This document shows positions 1 through 8,049 of a stretch of DNA of 22,363 nt, piece by piece. Position numbers and translations under genes: made by a program. The stretch lies in NCBI GenBank assembly GCA_003427395.1, contig BFEA01000037.1, positions 1,321,009 to 1,343,371 on the forward strand. Direction: 5' to 3'. This DNA is from Chara braunii (lineage: Eukaryota > Streptophyta > Charophyceae > Charales > Characeae). Positions within the stretch are counted from its first letter, which is position 1. Each line of letters starts with the position of its first letter. Below the pieces are notes generated by a model, which saw only the letters and a program-made list of their open reading frames with translations, did not search any database and was not told where the DNA came from.

Positions 1-64
<64 letters not shown>
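1..64. repeat. (CT)n microsatellite
   Basis: Thirty-two uninterrupted CT units begin at the first base, so the tract probably continues beyond the window. A short CT run also occurs near 165-176. On the minus strand, the direction of the neighbouring retroelement, it reads as GA. No coding role is visible. Confidence 0.98.
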
Positions 65-67
<3 letters not shown>

Positions 68-191
68 GTACTAACCTGTAAAGGTGGCGCCTGGCTGCAG
101 GTACATCGAACACGAAGTTGGAGCTATGGCGCCGCAGGTGAGTCTCCCTGGCCTCCGCCAACAATCTCTCTCTCTCCCTACTAGCGCCCAA
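65..191. other. Short flank between CT microsatellite and LTR A
   Basis: No gene is visible. On the minus strand the sequence immediately beyond the LTR end reads TTGGGCGCTAG. This begins like a primer binding site (a TGG that would pair with a tRNA CCA end), but I cannot match it to a known tRNA. It could be leader sequence of a further element extending left, or simply the insertion flank. Confidence 0.4.
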
Positions 192-599
192 TGTTGAAGA
201 CAACTACTACCGCTACTACTCCTCCAGAGTGCCGCTGCCGAGTCCTGAAGACTACCTCCTGCCCACTGCACGTGAAGTGCCTGGGAACTGCTTGCAACCT
301 ACAGGGCGGGTCAACATTATATAGTGCTGGCCCGTCCGAGAGGCTGCTCGCGCCTATGCCAAAACGTGCCAGGCCCTGGGGTTGACGCTCCACAAAACAG
401 GCATTAAAGGCCTGAGCTAAAACCCCGGTCTGGTGCCTGAGTTTCAGGGTAGGTCGATCTTGCGAGGGCCTGAAAATGGCCCGTCGTTTTCAGGCTGGAG
501 GCCGAAACGACACAGGGCCTGAAACAGGCCCTACCCCTACGGACCCTTAGTCTACCAGGTCGGGCTCTGTTGGGCCCGTGTGGTACGGAGTTTGCCACA
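192..599 (-). repeat. 3' LTR of element A (408 bp, tentative left end)
   Basis: The right boundary is well supported. On the minus strand the LTR starts TGTGGCAAAC directly after a purine tract (600-612) and shortly after the pol stop. The left boundary is inferred from the first good TGT...ACA partner: minus-strand CTTCAACA ending at 192. A TATA box lies about 275 bp into the LTR. The U3 part has a cluster of GGCCTGAAA-type palindromes (see findings). No second copy is seen in the window, so LTR age cannot be estimated. Confidence 0.7.
316..324 (-). promoter_or_regulatory. TATA box of LTR A
   Basis: Minus-strand CTATATAAT sits inside the LTR in the orientation needed to transcribe a retroelement. 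If used, transcription would start about 25-30 bp further along, near plus position 285-292. That would leave roughly 95-100 bp of R plus U5 before the proposed LTR end. Confidence 0.6.
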
Positions 600-612
600 C
601 TCCCCCCTCCTT
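600..612 (-). promoter_or_regulatory. Polypurine tract of element A
   Basis: Minus-strand AAGGAGGGGGGAG directly abuts the TGTGG start of the LTR and lies just after the pol stop at 625. This is the standard position of the plus-strand DNA primer of an LTR retrotransposon. Confidence 0.8.
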
Positions 613-624
613 GAAAGACCGAGC

Positions 625-818
625 TTACCTTCGAGGGCGAAGCTGTCTGGTGGAGGGAGGGACCGAAGTCCGGGTGGGAGGCTGTGCAGCTTCCGTCGCT
701 AGCCGTTCCTTCTCATAATGAGCGTAGATGTCAGTAGCGGAGGCTCGCAAAGCTGCCTGGGAAATCCATCGCGTGTCATGGGGGTCGCACCACTTGAATG
801 TGACTTTGTACTGCATAG
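625..818 (-). pseudogene. Element A pol C-terminus, chromodomain-like tail
   Basis: This 60-residue tail of the integrase begins QYKVTFKWCDPHDTRWI, which fits the beta-strand and WxxP/WI region of retroelement chromodomains. A helical segment ending DIYAHYEKERL follows, then a Ser/Pro/Arg-rich end. It lies in a different frame from the integrase core: the core frame reaches VDRVITHRKHNN and then shifts by one base near 820-828. Chromodomain-like tails are thought to steer integration toward particular chromatin. The family assignment rests on position and pattern, because classical aromatic-cage residues are not clearly all present. Confidence 0.7.
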
Positions 819-819
819 C

Positions 820-1871
820 TTGTTGTTGTGCTTGCGATGCGTGATGACGCGGTCGACTTCCAGATGACCATCCATGGAAGGAGGGTCTTGTGATCGTCGT
901 CCCGGGAAGTCGTCACTCTTGGCTGGTGTATATGTGGCCAGCTTGGAGGCGTGGAAAACCGGGTGCACCGTGAGATGCAGCGTGAGATGCGACGGGATTT
1001 CGATCACAAATGAGGGGCCATCGGTTTCATCACCCTCGGCTGATGTGACAGGCCATGGTCCAAACCACTTTGGAAGTAGCTTGCGGGATACATCCTGCTT
1101 GAGTGCAAACTCTTCCGTGGAGACCCAAACAAGGTCGCCGACACGGATCGAGCATGGCACACGACGCCTGTTAGCTTGTTGTTGCATGCGGACTTGAGCC
1201 TTTTGCATGTTGGCACGGGCTTTAGCCAGGAAGTCCCTATACTTTCGAACGGAGGTGGGCGAATAAGCGGCGTCAATGTCAGCAGGCTTTGGAAAAGGAA
1301 GATCAGCGAAGATGCGGCCTTTGCGGCCACCGTGGTGTAACTCGAACGGAGTCATGCCGATCGTCGGGTGCACCGAAGTGTTGTAGGCGAACTCGATGTC
1401 GGGGAGGCTGTCCACCCAATCCTTCTGATCCGTACGGATGAGTGTGCGAAGCATTACTTGAGCGGTTTGATGTGCCCGCTCTGTCTGCCCGTCCGTTTGC
1501 GGATGCCGAGCCGAACTTGGTTTCATCTCGGTGCCGGACTCTTTCATGAGAGAGGTCCAAAATGTCGATATGAAACAAGTGTCGTGGTCGCTAACGATGT
1601 CTTCCGGAATGTCGTGGTCGCAAATCCAGCCGGTATGTAAGAGGGGTGCAAGTTCCGGAGCCGTGGCGTGGTACTTGCGAGGAAGAAATTGTGCGTACTT
1701 GCTCAAACGGTCGACGACCGTGAGAATGTCGTCGTGCCCGAAGCGGTGCCGGGGGAACGGGCCTGTGACGTCCATGGCAATGGAGAGGCCGGGTTCCCCT
1801 GGAATAGGCAACGGGCGTAACTCACCATAGGGGTTGAGATTGCGGGTCGACAAACTTCGCAAGAGTCGCAA
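820..1871 (-). pseudogene. Element A integrase catalytic core and C-terminal domain
   Basis: The D,D-35-E catalytic triad is complete. D34 lies in AMDVTGPF, D95 in IVSDHDTCF and E131 in TDGQTERAH, with exactly 35 residues between the second Asp and the Glu. An alpha-helical segment and the GPW/FHASKL region typical of gypsy integrase C-terminal domains follow. The open frame runs beyond the true domain into frame-shifted residues below about 825. The first residues of the open frame are probably not native, because the zinc-binding part lies upstream in another frame. The enzyme would insert element cDNA into the host chromosome. This copy cannot make the intact protein. Confidence 0.93.
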
Positions 1872-2005
1872 TACCGAGTGACGTCGGAAATGAGGTTAGG
1901 CCACCGGAATCGCTGCTGAAGTCTTGCGATGGTACGGTTGACTCTGAGGTGGCCGGCGAGTCTGGAGTCGTGGTACTCGCCGAGGAGACGAGTCCGTAAG
2001 CGACG
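1840..2005 (-). pseudogene. Element A integrase N-terminal zinc-binding domain
   Basis: The minus-strand frame carries EYHDSRLAGH, the two zinc-binding histidines, followed after about 28 residues by CDSC, with a further Cys at CRP. This is the HHCC module that precedes the retroviral-type integrase core. It lies in the frame downstream of the 37-bp duplication (1994-2067) and out of frame with both the RNase H linker before it and the core after it. Confidence 0.85.
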
Positions 2006-2067
2006 GTCGTGTGGGACGCATAGTAAGTCCCCGTAAGCGACGGTCGTGTGGGACACATAGTAAGTCC
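1994..2067 (+). repeat. 37-bp tandem duplication inside pol A
   Basis: Copies at 1994-2030 and 2031-2067 differ by one base (G versus A near 2017/2054). Because 37 is not a multiple of three, the duplication shifts the integrase frame. The duplicated peptide, around DLLCVPHDRRLR, appears in two frames. Direct inspection of the bases shows this clearly. Confidence 0.97.
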
Positions 2068-2373
2068 TTGCCTCGTGAGTGAAGCAGCAGGTAGCCATCG
2101 ACGATGTGATAGTGGCTGGCCGGCAGGTGATCCGAGGATAGTTGCTCATAGAGCGTGCCGTATTCCGGATCGGACTTGTATGCTCGCACAAAATGCTGAT
2201 GAAGGGCTTCGTCGAAACTGAACGCGTGGTGAGTTACTGCACAAAGATCTGATCTTCGCGAGAGAGCATCCACGACTTGGTTGGAGAGGCCTGGGATATG
2301 TTTCGGTGTGAAGTCGAACTAAATGATGAAGTACATCCACCGAGCAATCGTGCTGCTCACCGTGTCTTGTGTC
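2031..2373 (-). pseudogene. Element A RNase H end and RNase H-integrase linker
   Basis: This continues the reverse transcriptase frame past stops at about 2374 and 2320. It shows TPKHIPGLSNQVVDALSRR, the PG.N.VADALSR signature that ends gypsy RNase H. A linker of roughly 60 residues follows (PEYGTLYEQL, HIVDGYLLLHSRGKDLLCVPH), the usual lead-in to the integrase zinc domain. Two stops interrupt it: one directly after the TDNNP catalytic motif and one before FDFTPKHIPG. Confidence 0.85.
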
Positions 2374-3465
2374 TTATGGGTTATTATCCGTTACCCAAGT
2401 GAACCTACGACGCCCGAGGAGGAAGTGTCGCCAACGCTTGAGTACCGTGACGAACGCGAGCAACTCCTTCCGCGTATCATCAATCGTGTTGATGGGAGGC
2501 ACCTTTTGGCTGAAGTACTCAACCGAATGCCAGTCTACTCCGTCGTGTTGTTCCAAAACTGCACCCATGCCGTAGCCGGAAGTGTCCGTAGTCACTCTCG
2601 TAGGCAAGGTGGGATCGTAGATACTCAAGACGGGGGCGAGGAGCAACACTGTCTTCAATTTGTGGAACGAATTGCGGACTTCGTCGGTGAACGGGAAGGG
2701 CACCTGTGGAGACTGCAATCTGGACAAAGGTGCGGCGATCCGTGCGTATCCTCCGATGAAGCGTTGGTAGTACCCGACCAATCCCATGAAAGAGCGAACC
2801 TCCGTGGTGTTGGTTGGTTCCGACCAATCCTGAATGGCCTTGATCTTGTCCACAAGCGGACGAATGCCTTGTGGCATCACAAAGTGGCCCAAGTACTCGA
2901 GCTCTTGCTGTGCGAATTCGCACTTGGCTCGGTTATCCTTGTACTTGGCCATACGAAGCCTGTCCAAAACAGCACGTAGATGCACGTTTTGCTGGTCCAA
3001 AGTTCGGCTAGACACCAAGATGTCATCGAGGTAGATGAGAACGAACCAGTCCAACATGTCGCGAAACTCCGTTGTCATTGCCGCTTGGAAGGTGGCCGGG
3101 GCATTCGTGAGGCCGAATGGCATTACGACCCACTCGAAGTGCCCGTGCCGTGTCTTGAACGCGGTTTTGTATCTGTCTCTTGGATGGATCTCGAACTGGT
3201 GGTACTTGGCCTTGAGGTCCAACTTGGAGATATACTTGGCGCCGCCCAAGCGTTCGAGAAGATCGTCGATACGTGGAAGTGGGCCGACATTGTTAATGGT
3301 TTGAGCATTAAGCTTGCGATAGTCGATGCATAAGCGCATCTCCTTGTTCTTCTTCCGAACGAAGAGAACAGGTGCACCGTAAGGCGAGCAGCTAGGGTGA
3401 ATCCAACCCTTATCAATGAGGTCGTCGAGTTGCGTTCGAAGCACTTCGAGTTCCTCCTCCCTCAT
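2374..3465 (-). pseudogene. Element A reverse transcriptase and RNase H
   Basis: This is the longest intact stretch of pol A (363 residues). RT motifs appear in order: LCIDYRKLN (45-53), SKLDLKAKYHQ with catalytic D83, MPFGLTNAPATFQ (115-127) and YLDD (145-148) with both aspartates intact. RNase H carries D294 in TTDTSGYG, E334 in RKELLAF and D360 in WVTDNNP, where a stop follows. Compared with most gypsy elements, the LDLRSGYHQ motif has KA for SG-type residues. The open frame itself is undamaged, but the protein would lack its N-terminal protease and its integrase. Confidence 0.96.
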
Positions 3466-3815
3466 GCGGTAAATACATCCGCGCGGAGGGCCCCATCGTC
3501 GAGGATGATCTCGTGACGAATTGGCAGATTCGGTACGATTTCGACGGGGGCTTCAAAGACGTCGCCATAGGAGTCAAGAAGTTGTACAATGCGTGGATCC
3601 GATGGCTGTTCCGCCGCTGGCTCGTCGGGAGAAGGGAGGACGTGCAAGAAACAAATGCCCATTTCCTCCACGTCGTTCCGTGCGATGGAGTTGCGAATGC
3701 TTGCCACGGAGACCACGTGACAACCAATCGAAGGATGAGGTGGTGGGGACCGTACATGGCACTAGTACCCCGTTCTGGTCACAAACGTAAACGGTGTGGC
3801 GGTAGAAGTTCATCG
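3462..3815 (-). pseudogene. Element A protease-RT linker
   Basis: Two frames together cover the segment between protease and reverse transcriptase. The upstream part (HPMNFYRHTVYVCDQNG) follows the protease after a TAG. The downstream part (DPRIVQLLDSYGDVFEAP, then LPIRHEIILDDGALR) is the conserved run-up to the RT fingers, with the recognisable LL..Y.DVF motif. A frameshift near 3490 separates it from the RT frame, whose true beginning would include RGCIYRMREEE. Confidence 0.75.
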
Positions 3816-4130
3816 GGTGGTCCTCACTGCGCAGCTATGACATGCCCAAGATCATGTCGAACTTTGTGTCCAATATGTGAAAGGACACGACCTTGCGTGC
3901 AAGCGGGGCGAAGTACATGGGGATGGAGTCAATGCACCGGTCGATGGACTTGTGTGTACGACCGTTGGCCAACGTGACTTGCGTGGGCTGCGATTTCCTA
4001 CGAACGAGCAGCCCAAGGCCGGCGCGGGTCATGAAATCCTAGCTGATGTTGAGTAGCTCCACAATCAATCAAGGCGTTGCAGGTCGCCTTCCCGATCTGA
4101 ATGTGGACGTAGAGTAACAGTGCGTCGGTG
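3800..4130 (-). pseudogene. Element A retropepsin-like aspartic protease
   Basis: The active-site motif ALIDCGAT (Asp codon at 4064-4066) uses Cys where most retropepsins have Ser or Thr. About 20 bases later the frame shifts and meets a TAG. The other frame then reads QVTLANGRTH, followed by DMILGMS, the ILG motif near the end of the fold. A TAG follows where gypsy elements usually have Trp. The enzyme would cut Gag-Pol into mature proteins. Here it is destroyed by one frameshift and two stops. Confidence 0.85.
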
Positions 4131-4150
4131 TCGCCGTACAGTTGCGTGGC

Positions 4151-4618
4151 TTACTCGCGGTCAATCTCCACAATGTACTCGCGAAGGTCAATAACCGCTA
4201 CTCCGTCTTCCATCAACAGATCTGGTACTGCAGCGTGCAAGTAGTTGCGCAGCTTCGGCAGTAGGGCGTCGCAATGCGGCTTCAACAAGGAACTAGATGT
4301 GGGAAGAGGCAACCATTGGAAGTCCTCCAATGTTAATGGGTCGAGTTCCTCAAGTCTAGACCACACCGACGAGTCCCTGAGTGATGTTGGTGAGGATGCT
4401 GGTTCACTTGGCGATGGTGATGAAGTCGCGCACGCATAAGACTCTTGCACATGGAGAGGTTGGTCCAACGGCGGGACCAGCTGGACAGCATAGTCTTCAT
4501 AATCTTCGTGAAGACTGGCGACATACGCATGTTCCCCGGATGTGGAGGAGGTTGTTAGCAAGGCAACCGTGTCCGGCGGAGTAGGAAGTGGAGTCGCCTC
4601 ACTTCCCGTGAAGCTCAC
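4151..4618 (-). pseudogene. Element A gag-protease spacer
   Basis: A 155-codon open frame lies between the zinc knuckle and protease. It is rich in Ser, Pro and Thr at the start and acidic later, with EELDPLTLEDFQWLPLP around the middle and LREYIVEIDRE at the end. I recognise no catalytic domain. By position it is the spacer seen between nucleocapsid and protease in many gypsy elements. It stays open up to the frame carrying the protease active site. Confidence 0.6.
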
Positions 4619-4619
4619 T

Positions 4620-4842
4620 TTTTCGAGCTTTGCCGTGGACGGACGTCTTCTTTGCCTTTGTCAGGGCATTGCGACGTCGTATGCTTGGTGCTGTTGCACC
4701 AGTAGCAACAGCTCCACCTCTGGCGGATTTTGTATTGCTCCTTCGTGAGGCTGAACTTTTTCCATGGCTCATTCAGCTGTCCGGCTTCCGTTGTTGACGC
4801 AGGTTTCGCCTTGTTGTTGTTGTTGTTGTTGTTGTTGTTGCG
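4620..4842 (-). pseudogene. Element A nucleocapsid with CCHC zinc knuckle and poly-Asn
   Basis: Past a TGA at about 4843, the gag frame continues on the minus strand as a run of about ten asparagines (AAC repeats, plus-strand GTT run near 4809-4840). It goes on through ASTTEAGQLNEPWKKF to CYWCNSTKHTTSQC, an exact C-X2-C-X4-H-X4-C zinc knuckle near 4690-4660. A basic tail rich in Lys and Arg follows. Zinc knuckles bind the element RNA for packaging. The knuckle lacks the usual glycine before His but has all four ligands. Confidence 0.88.
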
Positions 4843-5230
4843 TCATGGCGGAAGGGTGTTGACTCCGTTTCCTTCACTAGACTCGCGAGTCATCGCCTGG
4901 TCGTTCTCTTGTCCATTTCCTTGGACAGCAGCGACTTGCTGCGGCCGCGGGCCTTTACCCTTTTCCACAAAAGTCAATTGGCTTCGCCGCTCGTTGGCTG
5001 CCCACCGATTGGTTTGGATGACTTCGCGCGCCTTCTCCACGATCTGGTCGAAGTCCGTGTACAGGCTGCGCTCCCCAAGGGCCGTGCTCAACGCGTCCAC
5101 TGACCGCTGAAGAAATCGCGACGAAGATGTACGAATGGGATGTCCAAATTCGGAATCGTCACTATTTTTTGCCACTCGGCTAGCCATTCGCGTGTTGGCT
5201 GGCTGCCTTGATGCATGCTGAAGATCCGGT
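4843..5230 (-). pseudogene. Element A gag, capsid C-terminal part
   Basis: This is the middle of gag, split over two frames. After the first gag frame stops (5231), a frame reading VNRIFSMHQGSQPTREWL and then AEWQKI continues. Near 5110-5120 the line moves to the frame with RSVDALSTALGERSLYTDF and QIVEKAREVIQTNRWAANER. These helices match the capsid C-terminal region of gypsy gag (the 'xxxQG...V..Y...F..L' type). Two frameshifts and the TGA at about 4843 break it. Confidence 0.8.
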
Positions 5231-6391
5231 TCACGCCTTTGCCTTGAGCATCGTCCGCCACTTCTCAGTTATGGCCTCCCAAGTGATCTTGGTGTGAAGC
5301 TTAGAGACTTTGACGCCCTCGGTTTGAGCCAGGTGGTTGAGCCACACTTGGCTGGCACCGGTGCTGCAGAGGTAAAGCGCTGAGATCTTCGACTCGGGCG
5401 GGACCATGTGGATGGAGAGCTCATTGGTAAACCCTTGCCACCAACTGATGGGGTCCGCCTTGTGGTAGTCATCAAATTTGTCGATGTTGAACTTCGGCAT
5501 CTTGAATTGTTTCGACGTCACATTGTTGCAGGTCCCAGTTGGTTGCTGCTGCCATTGACACAGATTCGCTTGTAGGGAGGCTATTTGCTGGCTGATGGTC
5601 GTCGGGTGTCGGAAACTGTTCAAGTTGCCGATCATCACAACTAGGTGATCCAGCCGTCCTTCCAACTCCCGGATCGATGGATCAATGCTTGACGATGCCG
5701 TGTGCCTGTGCGGCACGTCATCCTTCTCCAGCATGTCAAGGCGGGCGTGGAGGCTCTTGAGAGTCTCCTCGTACTCAGTTATGGTACGTGCCTGCCGGGC
5801 CAGCTCCACTTGTTGCCAGTTATAAGTGAGGATGACTTGGTGCATCATGCTGGCGAGAGCTGACATAGTCTGGTCCTCTGTAGTTGGTTCCGTCGCTTCC
5901 GCCGGATCAACATGCCATGCTTGGAATGCGGCGGTATGAGCGGCTTCCTGCTGCATGAGGACAGACGCGGCATCTCTTCGAGCTTGGTTGTGGTTGGCAG
6001 CTGCGTCAGCTTGCTGCCGGCTTCGTTGCTCTTCTGCGCGTGCAATGGCATTAAGGCGTGCTGGTTCGGCTGCCGCCTCTCGTTGCTGCTCCTCTTGGAC
6101 TTGCTGCATATAGGTGCCCAGGCGGGCCAGGAAAGCCGTCATGGTCTCTCCTTGCTGCCGGACTGGTGCAGCGTTGATGGTTCCCACCGAAGTCGCAGTG
6201 GAACCCTCCTGTTGGGCCTGTGGGCCCGGGGGGTTCAAACTGCACGCCTCCCGTGGACTGCCGGATGCGGCATTGTCCACCGTGGGGTTGCCCTGGGTGT
6301 CCATTTCAGAGCGGTGGGGCAGAGGTAGCTGCTGTTCTGCTGCGGCTGCCCACCCTTCCCGTGCTGCAATGCGGTTGCTGCGTCGGAGCAT
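5231..6391 (-). pseudogene. Element A gag, N-terminal and capsid N-terminal part
   Basis: An intact 386-codon stretch begins at ATG 6391-6389 (MLRRSNRIAAREG). Residues about 85-165 are Gln/Ala/Glu/Arg-rich and likely coiled coil; a second helical segment lies at about 200-230. From residue 296 the text FKMPKFNIDKFDDY and ADPISWWQGFTNEL resembles the capsid domain of gypsy gag, ending at KWRTMLKAKA. Gag builds the cytoplasmic virus-like particle in which reverse transcription occurs. The start is the first Met in the open frame. The frame then shifts into the 4843-5230 segment. Confidence 0.88.
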
Positions 6392-6428
6392 AAGCTGCAG
6401 TTAGGTGTACGGTGTCAATGACGTGGTA
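6392..6428 (-). other. Short leader between gag A start and motif array
   Basis: About 35 bases separate the gag ATG from the repeat array. No primer binding site of the usual TGGTATCAGAGC type is visible here or up to 6660, so the authentic element leader seems lost or unusual. Confidence 0.4.
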
Positions 6429-6582
6429 CTGCTGACGTGGCACTGCTGAAGTGATACTGCACTGTCGTGACCTGCTGATGTGGCACCGCAACTGATGTGG
6501 CACTGCAACTGTCGTGGCCTGCTGACGTGGCACTGCACTGACGTGGCACTGCAACTGTCGTGGCCTGCTGACGTGGCACTTA
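6419..6582. repeat. 43-47-bp minisatellite of TGACGTGG motifs upstream of gag A
   Basis: Higher-order units start with CTGCTGACG/ATG at 6429, 6472, 6519 and 6565. Within and just before them are five exact TGACGTGG octamers (6419, 6433, 6523, 6539, 6569) and two TGATGTGG variants (6476, 6493), plus related TGTCGTGRC words. The ACGT core resembles sites of plant bZIP factors. Regulation is an inference from motif and position, directly upstream of a gag gene transcribed right to left. Confidence 0.9.
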
Positions 6583-6662
6583 CCAAGCCGAGAAAACAGA
6601 CAGGGGGCTGGGTGGGAGGGAAACGCAGACAAGCAACAAAACTGCAATTTCCAGTCCTAATC

Positions 6663-6690
6663 AAAAAAAAAAAAAAAAAAAAAAAAAAAA
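6663..6690 (+). repeat. A28 homopolymer
   Basis: Twenty-eight consecutive A bases on the plus strand follow CCAGTCCTAATC. It may be the tail of a plus-strand retroposed sequence, or poly(T) expansion seen from the other strand. No clear SINE A/B boxes or flanking target duplication were found by eye. Confidence 0.95.
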
Positions 6691-7163
6691 GTGTTACGAT
6701 CCTGGTCAATTTCGAAATACACATTCAACTGAAAGTACAATGCCATCCGATTGCAAAAAGAAATGAATGAACTTGAGAGGAGAGAGAGGGAAAGAAGAAG
6801 AAGAAGTAAGAAAGAAGAAAAGATGATGTACTCCAGCATAGACCAATGGCAAGGCTCTTCTTCTTCGCCAACCAATCTCTTCCTCCTTATCTCCTCCCCT
6901 CTTATTCAAACAAGAAATAACAATAATAATTTTGAATGACTGAACCAGAATCAATGTTCGAATCCCACTTCTGAGGCTTCAGCCTCTTGTCTAAAGGACA
7001 ACCCAAAGCAGCTATGTCGCTGCCCCACTTCAAGGTCTTCACCATGCAGCTATGACGCTGCCCACTTAGCCGCCATGCCTGACTCTGTTTCGAGCTTCCT
7101 TGATGCGGCACTACCCCCACTGGGGCCTTCCAGATGCAGCGCCTAATAAGGTGATGAAGATGG
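6691..7163. other. Intergenic repeat-derived sequence, GA-rich
   Basis: No gene is seen. A GA/GAA-rich tract occupies about 6775-6825. Around 7008 and 7046 a GCAGCTATGNCGCTGCCC phrase is repeated with a 38-bp period. The rest lacks recognisable protein or RNA features. It may be flank or internal sequence of element B, whose LTR end is tentatively set at 7164. Confidence 0.5.
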
Positions 7164-7970
7164 TGTCTGCCATAGCCAGGTAAGTACCCCACCACTCTCC
7201 TCTTGGGTCCCCTTCTCCCTTTTCCTCCTACCGGTAGAGCTCCACCATAGCTAAGGTGGATGCTCCCGGCTTCTTCCTCCTAGCAGCGCTGTAGTACCCA
7301 GCGCCACTCCAGCCAGCGCTCCAGCAGCATGTCACCAAACTTGCACACAGAAGAATGAGGTCGAGCTCTTGCCTCGGCCTCTTGATATAGCGGCCTGCTT
7401 GCCTCCTGGGCGGTGTTTTCCAGGCCGCTCGGCCTCCCAAGCAACCGGTACCTCCTCGCTTTCGGAGAAACATCATTGCAGACTCTGATATTGCCCGTAC
7501 AGGCTCTAGACTCAGACTGCATGGACTGGTACCGGCCTAGACCTAGCCTACCGCTACTGGGCCTCTAAAAATGCCAACTTTGTCTTCTTCTGCTCGGCCT
7601 CGAGTACCCAACACATTGACTGCTGCTGGGTGCGGTACCGGCCTACCTGCTACTTGAGTGTTTTTCCGCTGCTCTAAGCACCGCGGGCCCCTGGCTCCGC
7701 TACTTGAGTGCTTTCCCTGCTGCAACCCTCAATGTCACGGCCACAGGTAAGTATCGGCCCCACGGGCCTGCCAAACAAACAAGTACCCTTGCGGGTCACA
7801 CACACTCATACCGACAAGCACTCAGACAGGCACGCAGGTCACAAGCACGCACACACAGACAGACTTAGAAAACACAGCAGAATGCGGGAATCTCAGCAAG
7901 GCATCCATTCCATCGGCAGAACTTCAGAAATCAGCAGTGTTCTCAGTCTGTGTTTTGACGGGTCATTACA
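7164..7970 (-). repeat. Probable 3' LTR of element B (about 807 bp)
   Basis: The right edge is good: minus-strand TGTAATGACC follows an eight-G purine tract. The left edge is a guess from a matching ACA end (GGCAGACA) at 7164. A TATA-like CTATATCAAG lies on the minus strand near 7383-7392, a reasonable U3/R position. Inside are an imperfect 50-bp tandem repeat (CTACTTGAGTG at 7650 and 7700) and a repeated GGTACCGGCCTA. It does not resemble LTR A. Confidence 0.55.
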
Positions 7971-7990
7971 CTACCCCCCCCTCAAGAGCG
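7971..7990 (-). promoter_or_regulatory. Polypurine tract of element B
   Basis: Minus-strand CGCTCTTGAGGGGGGGGTAG ends immediately before the TGTAATGACC LTR start. It occupies the same position relative to pol and LTR as the tract of element A. Confidence 0.75.
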
Positions 7991-8049
7991 AGGTCCCTTC
8001 GAGCGAGTAACTCAATCAGAGTCCTTGCATAATGCCTCGTAGATGGCAA

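Larger units (their letters stand above)
192..6391 (-). mobile_element. Ty3/gypsy LTR retrotransposon A (decayed, gag-pol)
   Basis: Read right to left on the minus strand, the domains follow Ty3/gypsy order: gag with zinc knuckle, protease, reverse transcriptase, RNase H, integrase, chromodomain-like tail, polypurine tract and 3' LTR. Integrase after RNase H separates it from Ty1/copia. The coding line is broken by at least five frameshifts and four or more in-frame stops, including one caused by a 37-bp tandem duplication, so no full polyprotein can be made from this copy. No 5' LTR resembling 192-599 is seen upstream of gag, so the copy is probably 5'-truncated or rearranged there. Its gag resembles proteins I remember from Chara braunii. 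That resemblance is recollection, not a search result. Confidence 0.93.

Noticed and set aside
2323-2979. 218-codon plus-strand open frame opposite RT A
   Set aside because: It is antisense to a reverse transcriptase with all catalytic motifs. The codon pattern is explained by the opposite strand.
6306-6724. Open frames with repeated VSRPRQLQCH text
   Set aside because: They are generated by the TGACGTGG minisatellite. The repeat periods (43, 47, 46) are not multiples of three, so there is no consistent protein repeat.
6954-6970. GTTCGAATCCC resembling an RNA polymerase III B box
   Set aside because: The flanking bases do not form a T-stem and no A box lies upstream.
7178-7190. Recurring CAGGTAAGTA (near 7178 and 7744) as splice donors
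   Set aside because: The consensus is good, but both sit antisense to element B with no coding exon before them. Without transcript data this is only a shared LTR phrase.
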